Part shown: positions 41,425 through 51,112 of the stretch, piece by piece
How positions within the stretch are numbered: position 1 is the first letter of the stretch
Layout of the letters: each line of letters begins with the position of its first letter
Source: Oscillospiraceae bacterium
GTDB taxonomy: Bacteria; Bacillota; Clostridia; Oscillospirales; Oscillospiraceae
Length of the DNA: 53,442 bases
NCBI GenBank assembly: GCA_021205095.1
Contig: JAJPYE010000025.1
Span: forward strand, 1 to 53,442
Direction: 5' to 3'
Program-made: the position numbers and the translations under genes
Notes under the pieces: generated by a model
Database searches by the model: none
Seen by the model: only the letters and a program-made list of their open reading frames with translations
What the model was told of the DNA's origin: nothing

Positions 41425-43977
41425 TCAATGGGCGTCCGCCCAGCTTGTCCCGGCGCCGGTGTCCGCCGTCAAGGGAACAGGGTAGTGGATGACGTTTTCC
41501 ATTTCCTCGTCCAATATCACGGCGGCCTGCTCCGCCATATCTGCGGGACACTCCACAATAAGCTCGTCATGCACCTGGAGCAGAAGCCTTGCCTGGGGCA
41601 GCTCTTTTTTCAGTCGGTTATACACCCGAATCATGGCGAGCTTGATAATATCCGCCGCCGTGCCCTGGATGGGCATATTCCGGGCCACCCGCTGCCCAAA
41701 GGAGCGGACGTTGAAGTTCGAGGCCTTCAGCTCCGGCATATACCGGCGGCGACCAAAGAGGGTGGACACATAGCCCTGCTCCGTCCCCTGCTGAATGACG
41801 CTCTCCATGTACTCCCTGACCCCGTGGTATTTTTCCATATAGGTGTCGATATAGATTTTAGCCTCGGCAGTGGAAACGCCAATATCATCCGCCAGAGAAA
41901 AAGCGGATATGCCGTAAACAATGCCGAAGTTCACCGCCTTGGCCTGGGAGCGGAGCTGGCTCGTCACCTGCTCCAGAGGGACGCCGAACACCTGACTTGC
42001 CGTGACGGCGTGGATGTCCTCGCCGGACAGGAAGGCGCTGGTCATGGTTTCGTCCCCGGAGATGTTCGCCAGGATGCGCAGCTCTATCTGGCTGTAATCC
42101 GCATCCACCAGCACGTTCCCCGGCCCGGCCACAAACATCCGTCTAATGCCGGAGCCAAGCTGACGGCGAATGGGGATATTCTGCAAATTCGGGTCGCGGG
42201 AGGACAGCCGCCCCGTGTCTGTGGCGGTCATCTGGAAGGTGGTGTGTATCCGCCCGTCCGGGCCGATGGTCTTCATAAGCCCGTCCGTATAGGTGCTTTT
42301 CAGCTTGGTCAGCTCCCGGTATTCCAGCACCTGCCCCACGATGGGGTGCTTGTCCCGCAGCCGTTCCAGCACGTCTGCGTTGGTACTCCAGCCCCGATGA
42401 TTTTTCTTTCCCGTGGGCAGGCCCAGCCGCTCGAACAGCACCTCCCCCAGTTGCTTGGGGGAATTGATGTTGAACTCGCTGCCCGCCTGACGCCAAATCT
42501 CCTGCTGTAATGCCGTGATGCCCTCCGTCAGACTCTGGCCGAACGCATACAGCGCGGCTCTGTCTACCAGAAAGCCCGTTCGTTCCATATCTGCCAGCAC
42601 GGGACACAGGGGCAGCTCTATCTCATAATACAGCGTATGCATCCCCAGCTCTTCCAGTCTGCCCGGCAAGACCTGGTACAGCGCATATATGGCTTCCGCC
42701 TTGTCAAGCTCCCAATTCAGATACTGCCGGGAGAGCTTTGGCAGCGCGTAATCCGACGCCGTAGCGTCCAGCAGATACCCGGCCAGAGCCGTGTCGAACA
42801 CAAAGCCCTCTGTTTCCAGGCCGTCGGCCAGCAAAAGAGACATCAGCTCCTTGACGTTGTGGCCCAGCTTTTTTACCTTGGCGGAAAACAGTGTCCTGAG
42901 AAAATCGTTATATTCAAGTCCCGCCTGCGTCCAGCTCACCTGGAAAACGGCCTGCCCGTCGCAAAGGGTGAGAACGTCCAGTCCGTCCTCCGGCCAGACG
43001 GCGATATACGCCGCCGACTCCAGCACCGCAAACAGCTCCCGGCCCGTATATTCCTTGTGCGGCAGGGCCTCCGCCTGCTGCACTGCAACCGTTTCCGCGC
43101 CTGGCTCCAGGCCCCATTTTTTGATGAACCGCCCAAAGCCCAGACGGGTGCATATATCATACAGCGCCGCGTCCGGCTTCAGCGACCAGAGATTTTCCTC
43201 CGGCACAAAATCTATCGGGGCGTCCCGCCGTATAGTTGCCAGGGTATAGGACAGACGGGCGCTGGCCTCGCCCTCCGTCAGCTTTTTCCGCTGTCCGGGC
43301 TTGATAGCGGCGTCCTCAATATTCTCATACACTCCGTCCAGGGTTCCGAACTGGTGCAGCAGGGTCAGGGCGGACTTCTCCCCAATGCCCGGCACGCCGG
43401 GTATATTGTCCGAGGAATCCCCCATCAGGGCCTTTAAATCCACCATCCGCAGCGGATCGAAGCCATATTCCTCCCGGAAGCGGGCGGGGTCGTACTCAAT
43501 GGTTTCCGTCTGCCCCTGGCGGGTCTTGATGTGAACGACGTGGGTCGTGTCCGTGATGAGCTGGAAGGAGTCCTTGTCTCCCGTCACCAGAAGGCATTTC
43601 CACCCCACGCTCTCGCAGGAGGCCGCTATCGTTCCCAGAAGGTCGTCGGCCTCCCATCCGGCCAGCTCGTACCGGCGGATACCCATGGCGTCCAGCAGCT
43701 CCTTCAGTATCGGTATCTGCGTCTGCAAATCCTCCGGCATGGGCTTGCGGGTGGCCTTATAGGCGTCGCTCATCTCGTGGCGGAAGGTAGGGGCGTGAAC
43801 GTCAAAGGTCACGCACACCCCATCCGGCGATTCCAGCTCCAGCAGCCGCTCCAATATGGCCACAAAACCGTATACTCCGTTGGTAGGCGTCCCATCCGGG
43901 GCGTTGAGCATATGGATCCCATAATAAGCCCGGTTCACAATGGAGTTGCCGTCCAGAACCATCAATGTTTTTCCCAT
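41425..43977 (-). CDS. polA: DNA polymerase I lacking a proofreading motif
   Basis: 850 residues. The 5'-3' exonuclease domain (about 1-270) has DGNSIVNRAYYG and the helix-hairpin-helix DNIPGVPGIGEKSA. The middle (about 290-460) corresponds to the 3'-5' exonuclease fold, but no DTET-type metal site is seen, so proofreading is probably absent. The polymerase domain has motif A (VDADYSQIELR), motif B (RSQAKAVNFGIVYG) and motif C (LQVHDELIVE). It fills gaps in repair and removes Okazaki primers. It is the first gene of the polA-rimI-tsaDEB operon. Confidence 0.96.
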   Translation of the reverse strand: MGKTLMVLDGNSIVNRAYYGIHMLNAPDGTPTNGVYGFVAILERLLELESPDGVCVTFDVHAPTFRHEMSDAYKATRKPMPEDLQTQIPILKELLDAMGIRRYELAGWEADDLLGTIAASCESVGWKCLLVTGDKDSFQLITDTTHVVHIKTRQGQTETIEYDPARFREEYGFDPLRMVDLKALMGDSSDNIPGVPGIGEKSALTLLHQFGTLDGVYENIEDAAIKPGQRKKLTEGEASARLSYTLATIRRDAPIDFVPEENLWSLKPDAALYDICTRLGFGRFIKKWGLEPGAETVAVQQAEALPHKEYTGRELFAVLESAAYIAVWPEDGLDVLTLCDGQAVFQVSWTQAGLEYNDFLRTLFSAKVKKLGHNVKELMSLLLADGLETEGFVFDTALAGYLLDATASDYALPKLSRQYLNWELDKAEAIYALYQVLPGRLEELGMHTLYYEIELPLCPVLADMERTGFLVDRAALYAFGQSLTEGITALQQEIWRQAGSEFNINSPKQLGEVLFERLGLPTGKKNHRGWSTNADVLERLRDKHPIVGQVLEYRELTKLKSTYTDGLMKTIGPDGRIHTTFQMTATDTGRLSSRDPNLQNIPIRRQLGSGIRRMFVAGPGNVLVDADYSQIELRILANISGDETMTSAFLSGEDIHAVTASQVFGVPLEQVTSQLRSQAKAVNFGIVYGISAFSLADDIGVSTAEAKIYIDTYMEKYHGVREYMESVIQQGTEQGYVSTLFGRRRYMPELKASNFNVRSFGQRVARNMPIQGTAADIIKLAMIRVYNRLKKELPQARLLLQVHDELIVECPADMAEQAAVILDEEMENVIHYPVPLTADTGAGTSWADAH

Positions 43978-44016
43978 ATGCTACAGCCCCCAGCCTTGAC
44001 GTTGTTATTATATAAT

Positions 44017-44045
44017 GATATACCATGATTAACCAAAATAGTCAA
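44017..44045 (-). promoter_or_regulatory. Promoter of the polA operon
   Basis: On the minus strand, TTGACT (44040-44045) and TATATC (44017-44022) have a 17-base spacer, about 40 bases from the polA start. Confidence 0.7.
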
Positions 44046-44419
44046 CTGATTCGACGTCCTAAAACCTGCACAATATATTGATATATCTCGCTCTTTTATT
44101 TTTTCGGCGCGGATGCGATCGTGCCGATGCAAATCGCTTTTCGAGTCATTTTTTCGCCGGGGACAAATGTGTCAGAGCGAATTCAGACGCTTTTTTCCAA
44201 GTACTATAGAATTTTAGGTTGATTTCGTGTAATATAAAGGCGAAGAGAGTTCTTTTCCTGCCGAACTTTTATATACTGCAAAGGGCGGGGGAGAGCTGAC
44301 GGATATATTTGGACGCAGAGGCTCACGGCCTTTTTTAGCAGCCCAGGCGGCAAGATGCCCCGTGCCTGGGTCTGGGTGCAGCATAGTAAGGGGCAAATAT
44401 GGAATAACAGGAGCCAGCG
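44046..44419 (+). promoter_or_regulatory. Long structured leader region before the molybdo/tungstoenzyme
   Basis: This gap of over 370 bases holds no gene. Near the downstream gene a strong hairpin has perfect 7 bp arms (CCCAGGC at 44342-44348 and GCCTGGG at 44364-44370) with further pairing inside (GGCaagatGCC). The sequence between 44250 and 44400 has several GC blocks separated by short AT stretches, suggesting a folded leader. A molybdenum or tungsten cofactor riboswitch would make sense in front of this enzyme, but I could not match its conserved core. No clear promoter was found. Confidence 0.4.
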
Positions 44420-46591
44420 ATGCCGGAGTATATAACTTCCTGCCGGGGGTGCCATGGCGGGTGTATGCACATTCTTACGGTGCAGGATGGACGGGTCACG
44501 AAGGTGCGTCCAGATCCAAATGGGCCGCTGAATCAAGGGCGCGCCTGCCCGAAAGGAATGTCGATCATAGAGCAGATGTATCACCCCGATCGGCTTCTCT
44601 ATCCAATGCGCCGCCTTGGGCCAAAGCGCAGCGGAAAGTGGGAGCGCATATCCTGGGACGAGGCATATGACGAGGTCGGAGACAGGCTTACCCATTATCG
44701 GGAGACCTACGGCCCGGAGTGCATTGCGCTGACGACCGGCACCGGGCGGCATCACCTGGCGCAGTACTGGCGGTTTGCAAATATTTTGGGAACGCCGAAC
44801 GCGACGTCCTCCGGGGCGCTGATATGCCTTGGCCCCCGAAAAAACGCCGGAGAATATACCACCGGGGTGTTTGCTGGAGTGGATTATTATGGGAGCGTAA
44901 AGCCCGGAGGCATTTTAATTTGGGGCGCGAATCCGGCTGTCAGCGGCGCGGACGGGGAGCTGCAATGGCACGTCAAGGATGCGGCCCGCGCGGGAACGCC
45001 GCTTATCATTATTGACCCGCTGCCCACGGAGCTGACGCCGAAGGCCCGGTTATGGCTGCGTCCCCGGCCAGGGACGGATGGAGCGCTGGCGCTGGGCTTG
45101 CTGAATATTTTGATTGAAAACGGCTGGTATGACCGGGATTTTGTGGAGCGCTGGACGGTTGGATTTTCGGAGCTGAAAGCAAGATGCGCCGAGTATCCGG
45201 CGGAGAGGGTATCTCAAATCACATGGGTGCCGACGCCGGATATGGTGGAGGCGGCGCGTCTGATCGCGACCATAAAGCCTCTGGCGCTGGAATGGGGCTG
45301 CGCTGTAGAACAGACCAGCAATTCCTTTCAGACCTGCCGGGCCATTTATATGCTGCCGCTGCTGACCGGGAACTGGGATGTGCCGGGTGGCTTCGTGCCG
45401 AGCAAGGAGATCGCCCCTGCCGCCGATCCGCTGTTCGACCGGCTTTCTCCTGCCCAGGGGAAGAAGATCATATCCGGGGACTTTCCGCTAAACGACGGCA
45501 CCGCCTCGCCGAAGATGTTTGCCCACCCCTGGCTGACGCTGGAGGCCATGCGCACAGGAAAGCCCTATCCTATCCGGGCGCTGCTGTCCCATGCGAACAA
45601 CTCTCTGCTGTCTATGCCGGACGCAAGGCACACGTTTGAGAGCCTCAGCAAGCTTGAATTTTTCGTCTATATGGATTTTTTCAAAACGCCGACGGCGGAG
45701 CTTGCCGATATTCTTCTGCCTGCGGCGCTGTGGCCGGAGCTGGACTCTCTGTATCCGTTTCCTGAATTTGGCGACCAGGCGCTGCTTTGCCAGCAAAAGG
45801 TGGCGCAGGTGGGGGAGTGCAAGCCGGACGAGGAATTTTTCCTTGAGCTTTGCCGCCGTATGGGACTGGACTACGGCGCGGACTCGCAGCGGGAAATACT
45901 GGACGGGTGCCTGGAGGAAATGGGCCGCCGCTACCCCCAGTATGCGGGAATGGATTTTGACGCGCTGAAGCAGGCCGCCTATGTGGTGCCGCCGCGCAAC
46001 TATTATCAATATAAAACCCATGGCTTTAACACCCCGTCCGGCAAGGCGGAGCTGTATTCCCAGCGCTTGAAGGACAGCGGCGGAGATCCGTTGCCGTTCT
46101 GGAGGGAGGATCAGGAAACGCCGGTCAGTCGGCCAGATCTTGCGGAACGCTTTCCCTTGATTCTTACCACCGGCGGACGCAGACAGCCTTATTTTATTTC
46201 CAATAACCGGCAGATAAAGTCGCTGCGGAAGCAGTGGCCGTTTCCCCGCGCCAGCCTGCATCCTGAAACCGCCGCCAAATATGGTATTCGGGACGGAGAA
46301 TGGATCTGGATTGAAAACCAGCGGGGGCGTATTACCCAGAAAGCCTGGCTGAGGCCGGAAATGGATCCGCGGGTGATAAATTGTGAGATGGGCTGGTGGT
46401 ATCCGGAGGCCGGCCCGCCGGACTATGGGTGGGAGGAGTCCAACATTAACCTGCTGACGCGGGGCGAGCCGCCCGGAGACCCTTTCAGCGGCGCTTATCC
46501 TTTGCGAGGGCTTCTGTGCCGGGTATACCCCAATACAAACTGCGAAATAGAAGCCAGGTACCGCCGCTGGATGGATGCGGAACAGCTGTGA
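44420..46591 (+). CDS. Molybdo/tungstopterin oxidoreductase-family enzyme, acetylene hydratase-like
   Basis: 723 residues of the DMSO reductase superfamily. An N-terminal [4Fe-4S] site (CRGCHGGC, then ACPKG), DRLLYPMRRLG and WERISWDEA lead into the bis-pterin folds. The conserved cysteine in GALICLG (about residue 138) is placed like the metal-ligand Cys in acetylene hydratase (MCIGN context), and several neighbouring segments agree (LYP, WERISWD, PTAQLAD-like PTAELADILLP). There is no Tat signal and no electron-transfer or membrane subunit nearby, so it is a single-subunit cytosolic enzyme. It might catalyse a hydration or hydroxyl transfer rather than a respiratory reaction. The substrate is unknown. 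Confidence 0.85.
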   Translation: MPEYITSCRGCHGGCMHILTVQDGRVTKVRPDPNGPLNQGRACPKGMSIIEQMYHPDRLLYPMRRLGPKRSGKWERISWDEAYDEVGDRLTHYRETYGPECIALTTGTGRHHLAQYWRFANILGTPNATSSGALICLGPRKNAGEYTTGVFAGVDYYGSVKPGGILIWGANPAVSGADGELQWHVKDAARAGTPLIIIDPLPTELTPKARLWLRPRPGTDGALALGLLNILIENGWYDRDFVERWTVGFSELKARCAEYPAERVSQITWVPTPDMVEAARLIATIKPLALEWGCAVEQTSNSFQTCRAIYMLPLLTGNWDVPGGFVPSKEIAPAADPLFDRLSPAQGKKIISGDFPLNDGTASPKMFAHPWLTLEAMRTGKPYPIRALLSHANNSLLSMPDARHTFESLSKLEFFVYMDFFKTPTAELADILLPAALWPELDSLYPFPEFGDQALLCQQKVAQVGECKPDEEFFLELCRRMGLDYGADSQREILDGCLEEMGRRYPQYAGMDFDALKQAAYVVPPRNYYQYKTHGFNTPSGKAELYSQRLKDSGGDPLPFWREDQETPVSRPDLAERFPLILTTGGRRQPYFISNNRQIKSLRKQWPFPRASLHPETAAKYGIRDGEWIWIENQRGRITQKAWLRPEMDPRVINCEMGWWYPEAGPPDYGWEESNINLLTRGEPPGDPFSGAYPLRGLLCRVYPNTNCEIEARYRRWMDAEQL

Positions 46592-46608
46592 GCGTTGATT
46601 TCCAGGTA

Positions 46609-46638
46609 TTGACAAACGTGCCACAAAAGGAATAAAAT
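46609..46638 (+). promoter_or_regulatory. Promoter of the MarR gene
   Basis: TTGACA (46609-46614) and TAAAAT (46633-46638) have an 18-base spacer. Confidence 0.65.
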
Positions 46639-46669
46639 AATAATCTATCTGTAACGGGAGAGTAAAGTT

Positions 46670-47089
46670 ATGCTTTATCAGGAAATCAAAACGCTTTATG
46701 AAAAGCTTCGGCTCAAGCACTATCACGAGCTGTTCAGCCGCGTCAAGGAGCGGGACGGCTCTCTGAGCGCCACGGAGGCTTACGCCGCCGACGTCATCTA
46801 TCTGCTGAAAAATCCTACCGTCAGCACCTTTGCGGACACGCTGGGCATTTCCCAGCCCAACGCGACCTATAAAATCAACAACCTGGTCTCCAAGGGCTAT
46901 GCCATGCGCTCCACCTCTGAGGAGGATCGGCGGGAGTGCCACGTGACAGTGGGGGATCGGTTCTATTCTTATTACAATACCGACTATCCCTTCATTGCCA
47001 ACGGCGTGGAGGAGCTGAAGCAGTCCTATACCCCGGAGGAGCTGGAACTGTTCGAGCGGATTCTCAGCGACCTGAACAAGGTGCTGTAA
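46670..47089 (+). CDS. MarR-family transcriptional regulator
   Basis: 139 residues with GGGAGAG eight bases before the ATG. The winged helix is at about 40-95 (TVSTFADTLGISQPNATYKI, followed by VSKGYAMRSTSEEDRRE, a MarR wing). It follows the molybdoenzyme gene by 80 bases on the same strand but has its own promoter, so it may regulate that gene or itself in response to a small molecule. Confidence 0.9.
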   Translation: MLYQEIKTLYEKLRLKHYHELFSRVKERDGSLSATEAYAADVIYLLKNPTVSTFADTLGISQPNATYKINNLVSKGYAMRSTSEEDRRECHVTVGDRFYSYYNTDYPFIANGVEELKQSYTPEELELFERILSDLNKVL

Positions 47090-47118
47090 AAAAATTCCCC
47101 TTGACTTGAAAAAAGTTG

Positions 47119-47146
47119 TTGACAGATCGAAAAAAAGGTGTTAAGA
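47119..47146 (+). promoter_or_regulatory. Promoter of tRNA-Ala
   Basis: TTGACA (47119-47124) and TAAGAT (47141-47146) have a 16-base spacer. The GGTGTT/AACACC inverted repeat overlaps the -10. About 100 bases of leader precede the tRNA. Confidence 0.6.
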
Positions 47147-47255
47147 TAACACCTGTTGCGAGGGAGTGGTTCCCAATCGCACGGTCTGCCAGGGGTTCAA
47201 ACAAATCGTTTTCACACCCCGGCTTTTCAATTCAATATATAATCATAGCCCATCT

Positions 47256-47331
<76 letters not shown>

Positions 47332-47475
47332 AATTTCAGGCTATGATATATATAAACCGTCTTCTTCGGAAGGCGGTTTTCTTATGCATATGAACACATT
47401 ACGGTAGGCCGCCCAAAGGTATGAGAAAGCCCCCCAGCAGGGCTGGGCAACGATTTGGAAAAGGAGGAACGGACA

Positions 47476-47817
47476 GTGGAAAAAGAGTATTTCTATGTGG
47501 TATGGAACGACTGGGGTATCCGCCTGAGCCATCTGAACACGGTCGGAGCCAGATTCATTGACTACATCCGGGACGAGGCGGGGACACCCATCGGCATCAA
47601 GATGTCCTATGACGGCGGTCAGGGCTACGGCTTTGACTACAGTGACAGCCGGGTAGAGCTGTATCCCGGCCCGGAAGTGAATCTGCCCTACACGTATTCC
47701 ATCGACATAGATGACGACGACTGGGTCGACAGCGGGGGATTCATCACTGTGGAACTGCGCCCCCTCAAGGAGCCGCTGGACTTCGAGGAGGAGCAGGGCA
47801 AAACGGAAAAGCATTGA
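47476..47817 (+). CDS. Hypothetical protein (113 residues)
   Basis: GTG start with AAGGAGG eight bases upstream; the longer frame begins inside that site. The protein is acidic, with several aromatic residues and likely beta strands (EYFYVVWNDWGIRLSHL, then YGFDYSDSRVELYPG), and has no signal peptide or membrane segment. I do not recognise it. It ends shortly before a strong terminator and stands alone on this strand. Confidence 0.65.
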   Translation: MEKEYFYVVWNDWGIRLSHLNTVGARFIDYIRDEAGTPIGIKMSYDGGQGYGFDYSDSRVELYPGPEVNLPYTYSIDIDDDDWVDSGGFITVELRPLKEPLDFEEEQGKTEKH

Positions 47818-47907
47818 GAAGCGTGAGATTTTGCAGTTCAGGCCGGAGAGCGAGCGGTATCTCCCCGGCCCCCGGCCTGCTGCGCCGGATTGACGGAATC
47901 GTGGCAT

Positions 47908-47953
47908 AAAAATACCAGGCTGAACCTCAAAGGAAGTCCAGCCTGGTATTTTT
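47908..47953. terminator. Bidirectional terminator
   Basis: 15 bp perfect arms (AAAAATACCAGGCTG and its complement) around a 16-base loop, serving the small gene on the left and the SGNH operon on the right. Confidence 0.88.
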
Positions 47954-48052
47954 GCGTTGATTTGATGCTGTGATCGGCGCTTTTAGTCCGTCATTCCAGG
48001 CGTCCCGGTCATATCCCTGACGTATTGAGCCAGTTCGCCGGAGCAGGGAATA

Positions 48053-49585
48053 CTATTCAATGGAGATCCTGTCGTTATAGTTCCCCCAGAAATAATCCGC
48101 GATAAAGGAGCCGTAGTTTTCTTGGGAGACGTATATCCTGGCGCGGCTGGGCGCGCCGTCCAGCAGGCCCGTCCAGGGAACAAGGATGCCGCCGCCCTGG
48201 GCATCGATGTAGATGCCCGTCAGGCTGGTGGTTGTGCCGAACGCGCCGGCCATAATGCGCTCGATATTGGACTGAATATAGATGCTCTTGACCTGGCAGC
48301 CGTCAAAGCAGCCCTCGTCGATGGCCAGCACCTTTTCCCCGTCGATTTCCCAGGGAACCTCCAGGGTGTCCTGCTGCTTGCCCTCGTCGGTCACGCCGGT
48401 AAGGATCAGGCCGTCCCCGCCGGAATAGGCTTCCGCGATGAAGTATTCCGCGTCCTCGTTGGAGCCGGTTTCCTCCACCTCCGGGGTGGGGGTGGGAGTT
48501 GCCTCGGTGTCTTCCGTCTCCTCGGTCTCCGTATCCTCTGTTTCCACAGTGTCCTCGTCCTCGATCTCGCCGGTAGGCTCGCCGGAGCCGTCGCCCCGCT
48601 GGGGCGGTGCGGGCTGCTCGATGGAAACAAGCTCGCCGTCGGAGATGACGTTAATTAAATCCTGTATCAGCCGGGTGGTGTGGACGATAGCGCCCCGGTC
48701 TGTGAGGTGGTAGTTGGTGTCATAGAAATATCCGGCGTCCATAATATAGTCCGTAATGTCGGAGATGACCTGGCAGTTGATATTTTCCCGGATATAGGTG
48801 GCAAAGGCCAGCACGCCCTCCTCGTCCTGCTGGACGGCCAGCTCGTTCATGGGCGGCCAAGAGTAATATACCGTGGCCCCCTGGCTCTCGCAGTAGGCGA
48901 TGTATTCGTTCACATAGTCGATGAACTCATCCTCCACAATGGAGGGATCCAGGTCAACCAGCACCTCCGTGTCGTACCAGTCGTCCATAATAGGCTCCTC
49001 GCGGGTGTAGATGAGGTCTCCGTATTCGTTGAAGGAGTCGTGGTCATATACGCCGTCCGGCTCCGGCTTGCCGAAGCGGTAGAAATTCAGCTTCTGCGTG
49101 GCGTATGACCAGAAGCTGCCCAGCATATCGCCCCAGTTGTGGGGGCGAATCTTGAAGAGCATGGTGAAATCGCTGTCTATGCACTCCCACGTGATCTCGC
49201 CGTTGAAGTACATGGACATGGTCTGGGAATCGGTCTCCGGGGCCAGAACAATAATGTCCCCCTCGTTTATATAGCCGCGGGTCAGATCCATCATAACCGT
49301 GGTGCCAAGCGGCCCGTACAGGCCGAAGTTCACCACCGGCATACCCAGATATTCCTCCATAAGCTGACTGTTGATGCCAAAGGCCACGCTGCTGCCGCCG
49401 ATGACGATGACCTTGTTTTCCTCCGTCGCGTCCACCGTGCGGAGGCGAAGGTATTTATCCGCCAGCTCGCCGAGGTAGAGGTGGTCGAACTGCTCCGGCA
49501 GAATCAGAACGGTTGCCACCACCACGAAAAGACCCAACGCCAGCACCAGGAGGACGGCGATCATGATTTTCAGTGTTTTGCTCAT
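48053..49585 (-). CDS. SGNH/DltD-like acyl-handling protein with C-terminal BspA-type domain
   Basis: 510 residues. N-terminal membrane anchor (about 5-29). The SGNH-like domain starts with GGSSVAFG (serine at 65/66, the nucleophile position) and ends with DTNYHLTDRGA (the Asp-x-x-His region) near residue 295. This resembles the AlgX/AlgJ/DltD proteins that pass or remove acyl groups outside the membrane beside an MBOAT. A Glu/Thr/Pro-rich linker (about 335-385) leads to a C-terminal LRR_5/BspA-like segment (VLAIDEGCFDGCQVKSIYI). It follows the MBOAT gene by 15 bases and is the last gene of the operon. Confidence 0.82.
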   Translation of the reverse strand: MSKTLKIMIAVLLVLALGLFVVVATVLILPEQFDHLYLGELADKYLRLRTVDATEENKVIVIGGSSVAFGINSQLMEEYLGMPVVNFGLYGPLGTTVMMDLTRGYINEGDIIVLAPETDSQTMSMYFNGEITWECIDSDFTMLFKIRPHNWGDMLGSFWSYATQKLNFYRFGKPEPDGVYDHDSFNEYGDLIYTREEPIMDDWYDTEVLVDLDPSIVEDEFIDYVNEYIAYCESQGATVYYSWPPMNELAVQQDEEGVLAFATYIRENINCQVISDITDYIMDAGYFYDTNYHLTDRGAIVHTTRLIQDLINVISDGELVSIEQPAPPQRGDGSGEPTGEIEDEDTVETEDTETEETEDTEATPTPTPEVEETGSNEDAEYFIAEAYSGGDGLILTGVTDEGKQQDTLEVPWEIDGEKVLAIDEGCFDGCQVKSIYIQSNIERIMAGAFGTTTSLTGIYIDAQGGGILVPWTGLLDGAPSRARIYVSQENYGSFIADYFWGNYNDRISIE

Positions 49586-49600
49586 TCGTTCTCCTTAGCG

Positions 49601-51112
49601 TCAGAATTGGAAATAGATGAAGGCGGAGGCTCCGTCCCCGGCCAGAAGCAGGAGCCAGGATGCGGCCACAGCCAGCAGCAGAAATGCGCTGACCTCTGCC
49701 GTCACGAGGGAGCCGCCCGCCGGGCGGCGGACAGGCCAGTCGTGGACGAAAATGCGGTCTATCAGGGTCATGATAACAAGGCTTGCGATGGTGATGCCCG
49801 CGTCCACCCAGTCCATGCCCAAAAGGCCGAAGGTACCCCGGAACATCCAGTTGGTGAACAGGTTTTTCAGCAGGATGCCCAGGTCAGATACGGAGTTTGC
49901 CCGGAAGAATATCAGCGCGAAGCTACACAGGACGAATACCACCGCCATCTGCCAGAAGGCGAAAAGCCTGCTTTCTCGGTTTATATGGAGCTTGTCCTGA
50001 AGTCGCTCCCGACCCCGCTCGGTGACGCGCTCAATGACCTGATACAGCCCGTGGATAGCGCCCCACAGCACATATGTCCATGCCGCCCCGTGCCACAGGC
50101 CGGAGAGGAGGAAGGTGATGAACAGGGCCACGCAGGGCGGAAACATGGAGCCGAAGCGGGGCTTTTTGAGCTTCTTGCCAATCTTGCGGGCGAAGCGGGT
50201 CAGCTTTTTGTTCATGGCCAGGGGATAGAACACATAGTCCTGGAACCAGCTTGTGAGGCTGATGTGCCAGCGCTCCCAAAATTCATGGCAACTCCGGGAG
50301 GAGTAGGGGAGGTTGAAGTTCTGCGTCAGCTTCACGCCCATAATGCGGGCGCAGCCCACGGCGATGTCCGTATAGCCGGAGAAATCGCAGTATACCTGGA
50401 ACGAGAACATGACCGTCGCCAGGATGATGGCCGGGGCTGTGGCGGTGGAGGGGTCTGAATACACCGCCACCACGAAGGTGGCAAGTTGGTCGGCCACCAC
50501 CACCTTTTTGAAAAAGCCCGCGATGAGCGTTTTCATTCCGGCGTGGAAGTTGTCCTTTTGAAAATGATGCTCCGCCTTGAGCTGGGGCAGAAGGTTCTGC
50601 GGCCGCTCGATAGGCCCCGCCACAAGCTGGGGGAAGTAGGAGACGAACAGCGCGTAATATCCGAAATGGTGCTCAGCCTGGATAGTGCCGCGGTATACGT
50701 CGATGACGTAGGACAGCGTCTGGAAGGTATAGAAGGAGATGCCCACCGGCAAAATCAAATCCAGCAGGAAATCGTCCACATTCAGGGACACGGCCCGGAG
50801 AATCGCCGTCACTGTGGAGGAGAGGAAGTTAAAATACTTGAAGAAGAACAGCACGCCCAGACAGGCACAAAGCGCGATCGCCAGGCACAGCTTTTTCTTC
50901 TTTTTGCTCTCGCAATGCTCCATGGCGCGGGCGGCGGTATAGCTGACCACGGTGGTGAACAGGATGAGGAACACCAGCCGGGGATTCCAGCTCATATAGA
51001 AATAGTAGCTGGCCGCCAGCAGAAGCATCCAGCGGAATCGGTGGGGCAGCAGGAAGTACAGCAGCGATACCACCGGGAAGAAGATAAGAAATTGAATGGA
51101 GTTAAAGGTCAT
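49601..51112 (-). CDS. MBOAT O-acyltransferase (AlgI/DltB-like)
   Basis: 503 residues from the ATG at 51112, which overlaps the preceding small gene by 4 bases; the longer frame upstream reads through that gene. About eleven membrane helices. Family motifs: FNSIQFLIFFPVV at the start, LPVGISFYTFQTLSYV, the GPIERPQ loop and the active-site histidine in GLWHGAAWTYVLWG. It takes an acyl group, probably acetyl, from a cytosolic donor and exports it to a surface polymer. Lack of dltA/dltC makes D-alanylation less likely than polysaccharide O-acetylation. Confidence 0.93.
   Translation of the reverse strand: MTFNSIQFLIFFPVVSLLYFLLPHRFRWMLLLAASYYFYMSWNPRLVFLILFTTVVSYTAARAMEHCESKKKKKLCLAIALCACLGVLFFFKYFNFLSSTVTAILRAVSLNVDDFLLDLILPVGISFYTFQTLSYVIDVYRGTIQAEHHFGYYALFVSYFPQLVAGPIERPQNLLPQLKAEHHFQKDNFHAGMKTLIAGFFKKVVVADQLATFVVAVYSDPSTATAPAIILATVMFSFQVYCDFSGYTDIAVGCARIMGVKLTQNFNLPYSSRSCHEFWERWHISLTSWFQDYVFYPLAMNKKLTRFARKIGKKLKKPRFGSMFPPCVALFITFLLSGLWHGAAWTYVLWGAIHGLYQVIERVTERGRERLQDKLHINRESRLFAFWQMAVVFVLCSFALIFFRANSVSDLGILLKNLFTNWMFRGTFGLLGMDWVDAGITIASLVIMTLIDRIFVHDWPVRRPAGGSLVTAEVSAFLLLAVAASWLLLLAGDGASAFIYFQF

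Noticed and set aside
45488-46942. 484-codon minus-strand frame opposite the molybdoenzyme and MarR genes
   Set aside because: It crosses two supported genes and a promoter; no start signal or family match.
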